The notes under the pieces are model-generated. The model was not told where the DNA came from, made no database searches, and was given only the letters and a program-made list of their open reading frames with translations. Shown here piece by piece: positions 1-6,372 of a stretch of DNA of 9,482 bases. The stretch is from contig DEHY01000224.1 in NCBI GenBank assembly GCA_002352185.1, positions 7,919-17,400 of the forward strand. The letters are read 5' to 3'. The translations under genes and the position numbers were made by a program. Position 1 is the first letter of the stretch; each line of letters begins with the position of its first letter. Source of the DNA: Competibacteraceae bacterium UBA2788. Its GTDB lineage: Bacteria > Pseudomonadota > Gammaproteobacteria > Competibacterales > Competibacteraceae.

Positions 1-264
1 CACCCGGCCTTGCTTCATCGCCGACTGCGGGCGAAATTGCTGCACTGGATCAGCGGGAGCCCGCCGACTGCGCCGCTGGCGTGCCGGGCCAAAATCCGCT
101 ACCGGCAACCGGATCAGGATTGCGTCCTGGAACTGCTGGACGATGGCCGGGCCGAGGCTTTGTTCGCTGAACCGCAGTGGGCCATTGCGCCGGGCCAGTC
201 GGTAGTTTTTTATCTTGGTGAGGTCTGTCTGGGTGGCGGAATCATCGTTGCCGCCTACGCTTGA
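1..264 (+). CDS. mnmA: tRNA-specific 2-thiouridylase MnmA, C-terminal fragment
   Basis: The last 87 codons of a gene whose 5' part lies outside the window; the reading frame is open from base 1 to a TGA at 262-264. The family activates the wobble uridine (U34) of tRNAs for Lys, Glu and Gln with ATP and inserts sulfur delivered by the Tus relay, in the cytoplasm. What is visible is the C-terminal beta-barrel domain: an HPAL...LHW segment, then AKIRYRQ, then PQWAIAPGQSVVFY and the near-terminal GEVCLGGGII, all typical of the MnmA C-terminus. The catalytic cysteines and the PP-loop are upstream and cannot be assessed. hflD follows after 32 bases on the same strand, the arrangement known in Escherichia coli, so the two are probably cotranscribed. 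The family call is firm from the tail motifs alone. Confidence 0.93.
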   Translation, partial: HPALLHRRLRAKLLHWISGSPPTAPLACRAKIRYRQPDQDCVLELLDDGRAEALFAEPQWAIAPGQSVVFYLGEVCLGGGIIVAAYA

Positions 265-296
265 ATCCATCCGCGCCACTCGAATACCCTCACCCC

Positions 297-914
297 ATGC
301 CCCAAACCGATCATGACCGCGTTATCGCCCTCGCCGGGGCCGTGCAAGCCGCCGATCAGGTCCGCGCTATCGCCCAGCGCGGCCAGGCGAACCCGGAAGA
401 TGTCGCAACCTGCCTGTCCAGCCTGCTCAAGATTGACGCCGCCAGCAGCGCTGAAATCTACGGCGGCAGCGCCCGGCTCCGCACCGGTTTGCGCCTGCTC
501 GAACAGCAACTCAACCATCCACAGGATATGGAGCTGACCCGCTATGTTGTGGCGCTGCTGGGGCTGGAACGCAAGCTGGCCCGGCAGCCTGCGCTGTTGC
601 AAACCCTCCGCGCCGGTCTTGAAGAAGTGATCCAGAACCTCAGCTATTTTCCGGTTGACCACAGCAACACGATTGCCCGCTTCGCCGACCTCTATTTGAA
701 CAGTCTCAGCACCTTGTCGCCGCGCATCATGGTCAATGGCGACCCCGCGCACCTGAGCAACCCGGAAAACGCCAACCGGATTCGGGCGCTGCTGCTGGCC
801 GGCATTCGCGCTGCGACGCTCTGGCGGCAAAGCGGCGGCGGGCGGCTGACGCTGCTGCTGCGGCGCAATCCCCTGCTGCGGGAAACCCGGCGGCTGCTGA
901 CGGCGGTGGATTAA
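297..914 (+). CDS. hflD: High frequency lysogenization protein HflD
   Basis: A 205-residue helical protein, close to the usual 205-215 residues. In E. coli HflD is a peripheral inner-membrane protein that binds phage lambda CII and affects the lysogeny decision; its role in the uninfected cell is not settled. Visible family signatures are ALAG near residues 11-14, IYGG at 54-57, ELTRY...LERKL at 79-94, SPRIMVNGDP at 141-150 and the strongly conserved RALLLAGIRAATLW at 164-177 followed by a GGGR loop. I chose the ATG at 297 because it aligns with the E. coli N-terminus; an in-frame TTG at 261 would overlap the end of mnmA and add 12 unconserved residues. No clear Shine-Dalgarno precedes 297, which fits translation coupled to mnmA. 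purB, the usual next gene in enterics, is absent: relA converges from the other strand. Confidence 0.93.
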   Translation: MPQTDHDRVIALAGAVQAADQVRAIAQRGQANPEDVATCLSSLLKIDAASSAEIYGGSARLRTGLRLLEQQLNHPQDMELTRYVVALLGLERKLARQPALLQTLRAGLEEVIQNLSYFPVDHSNTIARFADLYLNSLSTLSPRIMVNGDPAHLSNPENANRIRALLLAGIRAATLWRQSGGGRLTLLLRRNPLLRETRRLLTAVD

Positions 915-933
915 ACGCCCGCTTCAGCTTTTT
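896..933 (+). terminator. Possible weak intrinsic terminator of mnmA-hflD
   Basis: Spanning the end of hflD there is an imperfect stem: GCTGA at 896-900 pairs with TCAGC at 924-928, and GGCG at 902-905 can pair with CGCC at 916-919 inside it. Five T residues follow at 929-933. The stem is bulged and overlaps the ends of both hflD and the converging relA, so this is only a candidate. Confidence 0.25.
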
Positions 934-3068
934 CGATACGTCTCCATCACGTTGGGCAGTTGCCCGATCTTGTCGAGAACGCGGCTCAACTGCACCACAT
1001 CGGTAATTTCCAGCGTCAATCCCATACGGGCGATAAAGGTTTCCCGGTCGGTCAGGGTATCGGCCCCAATCACGTTGACCTGCTCATTGGCCAGGATCGA
1101 GGTGATGTCGCGCAGCAGCCCGGAGCGATCATGGGCGACGATCATGATGTCCACCGGATAGGTCGCCGGCGTCTCGCCCCAGCCCACTTCGATGATCCGC
1201 TCGTGGTGCTGGTTGACCAGCGCCAGCAGATTGGCGCAATCCTGCCGGTGGATGGTGACGCCGCGTCCCTGGGTAATATAGCCGGCAATGGGATCAAACG
1301 GCGCGGGCTGGCAGCAATGCGCCAGTTGAGTCAACAGCCGCCCTACCCCGCGAATGCGCACCTCACCCTTGCCCGCTTCGGGGGGCCTGGGCTTGCGCAC
1401 CACCAGCGGACTCTCCGCCACTACGGGCGCTGCCGGCAGCAAATCCTGAATTTTGGCGACCACCTGCGCGGTGGTCAGCGCGCCGTGACCCAGCGTGGCG
1501 AACAGATCATCCGGTTTGGTGAAGTTGAGTTTCTCCGCCACCTTTTCCATCTTGAGATGGCGGATGCCCAGCCGCTGAAACTCCCGCTCCAGAGCAATAC
1601 GGCCCGCAGCGATATTTTTGTCCAGATCCTGCTGGACGAACCACTGACGAATCTTGTCGCGCGCCCGGCTGGTTTTGATATAGCCCAAATGCGGGCTGAG
1701 CCAGTCGCGGCTGGGGCCGCCGGTTTTCGTGGTCAGCACATTCACCTGCTCGCCGTTCTTGAGTTCGTAAGTCAGCGGCACAATCCGGCCATTGATCTTG
1801 GCGCCACGGCAGCGGTGTCCAACCTCGGTATGGATGTGGTAGGCGAAATCCAGCGGGGTGGCGCCACGCGGCAGTTCGATAATGGCGCCTTTGGGAGTGA
1901 TGGCGTAGACCCGATCCTGAAACGCCTCGGCCTTGAAGCGCTCCAGCAAATCACCGTCGTCAGCTTCGTCCTCACGATACTCCAGCATTTGCCGCAGCCA
2001 GATGATGTGCCGTTCGGTTGCGCTGCTCGACTCGCCGCCGCCTTCCTTGTAGCGCCAGTGCGCGGCGACTCCCAATTCGGCGTGCTGGTGCATGTCGGCC
2101 GTGCGAATCTGCACTTCCACCGCCCGGCCTTCCGGCCCGACGACCGCCGTGTGCAACGACTGATAACCGTTGAGCTTGGGGTGAGCGATGTAGTCGTCGA
2201 ATTCACGGTCAATATGGTTCCAGTGGGCATGAACAACGCCCAGCGCGGCATAGCAATCGTTCACGGTTTCCACCATCACCCGCACCGCCCGCACATCGAA
2301 AACCCGCTCGAAAGACAGTTTTTTGCGCTGCATCTTGCGCCAAATACTGTAGATGTGTTTGACCCGTCCGCCGATTTCGGCGCGGATTCCCGCCTGTTGC
2401 AGGTAGTCGCGCAGATTATCCATCACCCGCGCAATGTAGCGTTCCCGATCCGCCCGCCGTTCGTCCAAGGCGGCGGCGATCTGCTTATAGGTGACGGGAT
2501 CCAGATAACGCAGCGCCAAATCTTCCATTTCCCACTTGATCCGGCCAATGCCGAGCCGATTCGCCAGCGGGGTAAAAATATCCAGCGTTTCCTGGGCGAT
2601 GCGCTGCTGCTCCCCAACGGGCAACTGGCTCAGGCGGCGCAGGGTATGCAGACGCATCGCCAGCTTGATCAGCACCACCCGCACATCCTGCGCCATCGCC
2701 AGCAGCATCTTGCGCAGGCTTTCCAACTGACGACCGGCGTGCTGGCTGTTCTGGTGCAATTCACCAATAGCGTCCAGCTTGGCGATGCCGTCTACCAACA
2801 GAGCAATACCCGCCCCGAACTCCTCCCGCACCGCCGCCCGCTTGAATCGCCCGGAGGCAACCGGCTCGTGCAACAGGGCCGCCGCCACTACCTCGTGGTC
2901 CATACGCAGATCGGCCAGCAGATCCGCGACGGCCAGATCAGGTTCATCGCCCAGCAGGCAGGCGCGCCGCACCACCTCGATTTGTGCAGGCGACCATGGC
3001 AATTGCAAGGTATTCAGCCACGTATCAAAGTCGGCGCCGGCCAGCGCCGTCTGTCTGGAAGTGACCAT
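924..3068 (-). CDS. relA: GTP pyrophosphokinase RelA, (p)ppGpp synthetase I
   Basis: A 714-residue RelA/SpoT homologue (E. coli RelA is 744). It transfers pyrophosphate from ATP to GTP or GDP when uncharged tRNA occupies the ribosomal A site, starting the stringent response. Domains in order: an N-terminal pseudo-hydrolase region (about 25-200); synthetase (about 225-365) with RVFDVRAVR at 255-263, EFDD at 289-292, NGYQSLHT at 300-307 and AELGVAAHWRYKEGG at 330-344; TGS (about 386-448); helical linker; a Cys-rich segment with C585-C586 and H607/C611; and a C-terminal ACT domain (about 637-712). The hydrolase HDxxED signature is replaced by LLHEPVASG (65-73), and the acidic EFDD is the RelA-type rather than SpoT-type (RxKD) motif, so a synthetase-only enzyme is inferred. 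The ATG at 3068 has a GGGGA Shine-Dalgarno six bases upstream. It is on the same strand as the cytochrome upstream and converges on hflD. Confidence 0.95.
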   Translation of the reverse strand: MVTSRQTALAGADFDTWLNTLQLPWSPAQIEVVRRACLLGDEPDLAVADLLADLRMDHEVVAAALLHEPVASGRFKRAAVREEFGAGIALLVDGIAKLDAIGELHQNSQHAGRQLESLRKMLLAMAQDVRVVLIKLAMRLHTLRRLSQLPVGEQQRIAQETLDIFTPLANRLGIGRIKWEMEDLALRYLDPVTYKQIAAALDERRADRERYIARVMDNLRDYLQQAGIRAEIGGRVKHIYSIWRKMQRKKLSFERVFDVRAVRVMVETVNDCYAALGVVHAHWNHIDREFDDYIAHPKLNGYQSLHTAVVGPEGRAVEVQIRTADMHQHAELGVAAHWRYKEGGGESSSATERHIIWLRQMLEYREDEADDGDLLERFKAEAFQDRVYAITPKGAIIELPRGATPLDFAYHIHTEVGHRCRGAKINGRIVPLTYELKNGEQVNVLTTKTGGPSRDWLSPHLGYIKTSRARDKIRQWFVQQDLDKNIAAGRIALEREFQRLGIRHLKMEKVAEKLNFTKPDDLFATLGHGALTTAQVVAKIQDLLPAAPVVAESPLVVRKPRPPEAGKGEVRIRGVGRLLTQLAHCCQPAPFDPIAGYITQGRGVTIHRQDCANLLALVNQHHERIIEVGWGETPATYPVDIMIVAHDRSGLLRDITSILANEQVNVIGADTLTDRETFIARMGLTLEITDVVQLSRVLDKIGQLPNVMETYRKS

Positions 3069-3104
3069 AACGCATCCCCGGAAAGCAATTCAGCAGAATG
3101 GAGG

Positions 3105-3134
3105 GTCCGCTCAGCGCTGGGAGGCGGAGCGGAC
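3105..3134. repeat. Inverted repeat in the relA leader
   Basis: GTCCGCTC (3105-3112) and GAGCGGAC (3127-3134) are perfect 8-bp arms around a 14-base loop, 36 bases upstream of the relA start codon. No T tract follows on the relA strand, so a simple intrinsic terminator is unlikely. It could be an mRNA leader hairpin, an operator-like palindrome or a copy of a dispersed GC-rich repeat. The function is unknown. Confidence 0.5.
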
Positions 3135-3201
3135 AACGCGGGGTTCGGGGCGGACGGAAGGTTTTGCAATCATTGGGATGGCGCAATTCGCCGGGATCGT
3201 G

Positions 3202-3224
3202 CCCTCCCCTCGGGACGGGGAGGG
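3202..3224. terminator. GC-rich hairpin downstream of the cytochrome gene
   Basis: CCCTCCCC (3202-3209) and GGGGAGGG (3217-3224) form a perfect 8-bp stem with a 7-base loop, 16 bases beyond the stop codon of the cytochrome gene. It sits where a terminator for that gene is expected, but no U-run follows on the - strand, so it may instead stabilise the transcript end, act with Rho, or be a dispersed palindromic repeat. The hairpin is seen directly; the role is inferred. Confidence 0.4.
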
Positions 3225-3240
3225 TCAGCGCGAGAGCGGG

Positions 3241-3633
3241 CTAATTATTCTTGGCGCCTTGATCCACCCACTTGCGGATCATCACCAGCTTGTCTTCCGG
3301 CAGTTTTACCTTGCCGTGCGGCATCTGGATGGAAGGATTCACGCCGGGACGGCCTTCGATCAAGCGGTTCAGGCTGCTGTTCAGGCTTTGACCGGCGACG
3401 ATGACCGGACCGTTCTTGGTGCCCTTCATCAGTTCCGCATAACTTCCCATCGCCAAGCCGCTGGCTTTATAGCCCTCGGTGTTGGGCATGGTATGGCACT
3501 CCAAGCAGTGCGTTTTCAAAATCGGATATACGTCCTTCTGGAAGCTCACCGGCTTGTCGGAACTGCCGCTGCAGCCCGCCAGTACGCCTAATCCCAACAC
3601 CAACGCGGATGCAAGCAATTTACGAGCATTCAT
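3241..3633 (-). CDS. Lipoprotein monoheme c-type cytochrome
   Basis: A 130-residue protein with a lipoprotein signal peptide: Asn-Ala-Arg-Lys, a hydrophobic stretch (6-19) and the lipobox LAGC ending at Cys21, so the mature protein is probably lipid-anchored in the periplasm. One heme c site, CLECH, lies at 43-47 within FQKDVYPILKTHCLECH, the pattern of the planctomycete-type cytochrome c domain also common in proteobacteria. Met104 in the QMPHG segment is a reasonable distal heme ligand. The rest (GYKASGLAMGSYAELMKG and the closing IRKWVDQGAKNN) matches this small cytochrome class. Its partner and electron pathway are not evident; no oxidase or reductase gene is nearby. The ATG at 3633 has AGGG seven bases upstream; the frame is open a further 228 bases, but an upstream start would bury the signal peptide. 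It could be transcribed together with relA. Confidence 0.85.
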   Translation of the reverse strand: MNARKLLASALVLGLGVLAGCSGSSDKPVSFQKDVYPILKTHCLECHTMPNTEGYKASGLAMGSYAELMKGTKNGPVIVAGQSLNSSLNRLIEGRPGVNPSIQMPHGKVKLPEDKLVMIRKWVDQGAKNN

Positions 3634-3999
3634 GGATCGCCCTTTATGATGAGTTGTTTTCGATGAGTCTGGATGATACCGCCATAATCTTACCAAACTC
3701 CGGCAGATCGGGGATGCCAAGGTCGCATGAATCCTCACCTGCGCGCCGTCATCGGCCTCGACCAGAGGCTTCCCGTTCAGCCCACACCGGAAAAAGCGGG
3801 TGAAGCCGTTTTTCACAGAGCCAACGCCCGCCATACCCGCAGGGAAAATCATCTTACTCACGATTCGGCGTTATACTAGGGCTATCAAAAATCACAGCGC
3901 CCGACAGCTATTACAGCTTGTGGAATCGCTAGTCAGGCCGTTCACCGTCCGTAGCGACTCCCGCCGTCGCGGCATGGCCTCAACCGTCAACATAACAGG
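3634..3999. other. Divergent intergenic region, cytochrome to glgB
   Basis: These 366 bases separate two divergently transcribed genes and must carry promoters for both. I see no convincing gene: the open frames here have no recognisable protein features. A short bidirectional hairpin lies at 3790-3814, where GAAAAA and TTTTTC flank a CGG/CCG stem; it has T runs on both strands and could be a small terminator, though nothing obvious upstream needs one. A -10-like element for glgB is listed separately. I found no good -35/-10 pair for the cytochrome. Confidence 0.5.
3872..3877 (+). promoter_or_regulatory. Candidate -10 element for glgB
   Basis: TATACT at 3872-3877 is one base from the sigma-70 consensus and stands in an AT-richer patch about 120 bases before glgB. 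No good -35 hexamer lies 16-18 bases upstream, so the call is tentative. It would give a leader of roughly 115 bases. Confidence 0.3.
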
Positions 4000-6306
4000 A
4001 TGAAAAACGTGACGAGCCCGAAACTCCAACCCGATCTGCAACGCATCATCGAAGCCCGCCACCATGATCCCTTTGCCGTGCTGGGCCGCCATCCCCAGGA
4101 TAAGAAGGTCGTGGTGCGCGCTCACCTGCCCTACGCTCAGGAAGTTCATATCGCCGAGGGCAATTTGCCGCTGCAACGGATTCCCAACACCGATCTGTTC
4201 GAGTGGTCCGGCAAGCCCGATCAGGTTCCCGAACGCTACCGTCTGATCTGGCGCGATTCCGACCACCACGAGCATATTTCCCACGATCCCTACTGTTTTC
4301 CGCCACAATTGCCCGATTTCGACCTGTACCTGTTCGGTGAGGGCAAGCATTGGCACGCTTACCGCTTTCTGGGCGCGCACCCGCACCAGGCGGACGGCGT
4401 CGCGGGCGTCCTGTTCGCGGTATGGGCGCCCAGCGCCGAGCGGGTCAGCGTGGTCGGCAGTTTCAACCGCTGGGACGGACGGATCCACCAGATGCGGGTG
4501 CGCGGCGGCAGCGGCATCTGGGAATTGTTCATTCCCAACCTGTGCCCGGGCGATCTGTACAAGTTTGAAATCCGCAATCGCCACAGCGGCGCAATCCTGC
4601 TCAAGTCCGACCCTTACGGTCAGCAATTTGAAATGCGGCCCAGCACCGCCACCATCGTCCCTAAATCCGACACCTACGCCTGGCGCGATGCGGACTGGCT
4701 GAACCGGCGTAAAAGCGCCGACTGGCTGCACGGCCCCATGTCGATCTACGAAGTTCACCTGGGTTCGTGGCGGCGCGGCCCGGAGGGCGAGTTCCTCAAC
4801 TACCGGGAAGTGGCGCACCAACTGGTCGAATACGTTAAGGAAACCGGTTTCAGCCATATTGAGTTGCTGCCCATCACCGAGCATCCCTACGACGCCTCCT
4901 GGGGCTATCAGACCACGGGTTACTACGCGCCCACCAGCCGTTTCGGCACCCCGGACGATTTCCGCTACTTCATTGACTACTGCCATCAGCACCATGTCGG
5001 CGTAATTCTCGACTGGGTGCCGGCGCATTTCCCCAAGGACGCCTCCGGTCTGGCCCGTTTCGACGGCGAGGCGCTGTACGAACACACCGATCCGCGCAAG
5101 GGCGAGCATCTCGACTGGGGCACACTGATCTTCAATTTCGGGCGCTACGAGGTGAAGAATTTCCTGCTGTCCAGCGCCCTGTACTGGATTGAGGAGTTCC
5201 ATCTCGACGGCTTGCGGGTGGATGCGGTCGCCTCAATGCTCTATCTCGATTATTCGCGCAAGGAAGGCGAGTGGATTCCGAACAAGTACGGCGGACGCGA
5301 GAATCTGGAAGCCATTGATTTCATGCGCGAGCTGAATACCGTGGTTCACAGCGAACATCCGGGCGCGCTGGTGATTGCCGAGGAGTCCACCTCCTGGCCG
5401 CAAGTCACCCGACCCACCTATCTGGGCGGGCTGGGCTTCAGCATGAAATGGAACATGGGCTGGATGAACGACACGCTGCGCTACATGGCGCAGAATCCGA
5501 TCCATCGCAAGTATCACCACGATCTGCTGACCTTCAGTATGCTGTACTGCTTCACCGAGAATTTCATGCTGCCGTTCTCACATGACGAGGTGGTGCATGG
5601 CAAAGGCTCGATGATTAACAAGATGCCGGGTGACGAATGGCAGCGTTTCGCCAACCTGCGCCTGCTGTATCTGTACATGTTCACCCATCCCGGCAAGAAG
5701 CTGCTGTTCATGGGCACCGAGTTTGGGCAGGGCACCGAGTGGAACAGCGCCACCACGCTCGACTGGTATGTGCTCCAGTACAATTTCCACCACGGCATGA
5801 AACAACTGGTTACTGATCTGAACCGGCTCTATCACAGCGACCCGGTGCTGCACCATTACGAATTTGAATGGCAGGGCTTTTCATGGATCGACTGCCATGA
5901 CGCAGAGCAGTCCATCCTCAGCTACCTGCGCAAGAAGGACGATGATTTCCTGGTCGTGGTGGTCAGCTTCACTCCAGTGCCGCGCCACGGCTATCGCATT
6001 GGAGTGCCGCGACCAGGCCGGTACACGGAAATCCTCAATTCCGACTCGCACTTCTACGGCGGCAGCGGGGTTGGCAACGGCGGGGTCGATCTGATCGCAG
6101 AAGAGCGGCCCTGGATGGAACACCCCTACTCGATTGTCATTACCGTGCCGCCGCTGGGCGGTTTGGTGCTCCGGCCAGAACCGCTGCCGGAGCCGGTGCT
6201 GGTGACTGAAGCCGATCAGGAGGAAGAACCGCTCGAACCCACAGCGGCCCCAGCGGTTGCCATTGAGGCAGAGGTGATTGAGGAAGAACTGGCGCAGCCG
6301 GAATAA
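4000..6306 (+). CDS. glgB: 1,4-alpha-glucan branching enzyme GlgB
   Basis: A 768-residue glycogen branching enzyme that cuts alpha-1,4 glucan chains and rejoins them through alpha-1,6 links in cytoplasmic glycogen. There is an N-terminal CBM48-like domain (about 20-115, with HHDPFAVLG at 21-29), a second CBM48 (about 125-225, with [22 protein letters not shown] at 139-160) and a GH13 barrel (about 250-600). Catalytic motifs are complete: DWVPAHF 338-344, GLRVDAVAS with nucleophile Asp408, IAEES with acid/base Glu461, and FSHDE with Asp529. The C-terminal beta domain ends near LPPLGG-type residues 717-721, and then about 42 extra residues (727-768) form a Pro/Glu-rich tail with 14 acidic and no basic residues; E. 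coli GlgB stops near 728. ATG 4000 abuts the AGGA, so in-frame GTG 4009, eight bases after AGGA (3997-4000), may be the true start. No other glg gene is in view. Confidence 0.96.
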   Translation: MKNVTSPKLQPDLQRIIEARHHDPFAVLGRHPQDKKVVVRAHLPYAQEVHIAEGNLPLQRIPNTDLFEWSGKPDQVPERYRLIWRDSDHHEHISHDPYCFPPQLPDFDLYLFGEGKHWHAYRFLGAHPHQADGVAGVLFAVWAPSAERVSVVGSFNRWDGRIHQMRVRGGSGIWELFIPNLCPGDLYKFEIRNRHSGAILLKSDPYGQQFEMRPSTATIVPKSDTYAWRDADWLNRRKSADWLHGPMSIYEVHLGSWRRGPEGEFLNYREVAHQLVEYVKETGFSHIELLPITEHPYDASWGYQTTGYYAPTSRFGTPDDFRYFIDYCHQHHVGVILDWVPAHFPKDASGLARFDGEALYEHTDPRKGEHLDWGTLIFNFGRYEVKNFLLSSALYWIEEFHLDGLRVDAVASMLYLDYSRKEGEWIPNKYGGRENLEAIDFMRELNTVVHSEHPGALVIAEESTSWPQVTRPTYLGGLGFSMKWNMGWMNDTLRYMAQNPIHRKYHHDLLTFSMLYCFTENFMLPFSHDEVVHGKGSMINKMPGDEWQRFANLRLLYLYMFTHPGKKLLFMGTEFGQGTEWNSATTLDWYVLQYNFHHGMKQLVTDLNRLYHSDPVLHHYEFEWQGFSWIDCHDAEQSILSYLRKKDDDFLVVVVSFTPVPRHGYRIGVPRPGRYTEILNSDSHFYGGSGVGNGGVDLIAEERPWMEHPYSIVITVPPLGGLVLRPEPLPEPVLVTEADQEEEPLEPTAAPAVAIEAEVIEEELAQPE

Positions 6307-6313
6307 GCCGCCA

Positions 6314-6372
6314 GTCTGAAGTCCGTTACCAGCGGGGCGCGCCATGGGGCTGCGCCCCGCATCGTTTCAGAC
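6314..6372. terminator. Shared hairpin between converging glgB and hydrolase genes
   Basis: GCGGGGCGC (6332-6340) and GCGCCCCGC (6352-6360) form a perfect 9-bp stem with an 11-base loop in the 60-base gap between the two convergent stops. An outer pair, GTCTGAA (6314-6320) and TTCAGAC (6366-6372), can close a larger structure; the right arm covers the stop codon of the - strand gene. Only three T residues follow on the + strand and none on the - strand, so efficiency as an intrinsic terminator is uncertain. Confidence 0.55.

Noticed and set aside
255..830. A 191-codon open frame on the - strand opposite hflD
   Set aside because: hflD is clearly the real gene by its conserved motifs; the antisense translation shows none.
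960..3404. An 814-codon open frame on the + strand opposite relA
   Set aside because: It is antisense to a full-length, motif-complete relA and continues into the cytochrome gene. Its translation is rich in His, Gln, Arg and Pro with no recognisable domain, as expected from the complement of a GC-rich gene.
3634..3861. Upstream in-frame extension of the cytochrome (76 extra residues from 3861)
   Set aside because: It would place the lipoprotein signal peptide in the middle of the protein, whereas ATG 3633 has a proper ribosome binding site and begins directly with the signal peptide.
3892..5202. A 436-codon open frame on the - strand opposite the 5' half of glgB
   Set aside because: It mirrors glgB codons and has no family motifs. 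The glgB frame has all catalytic residues, so this is a shadow.
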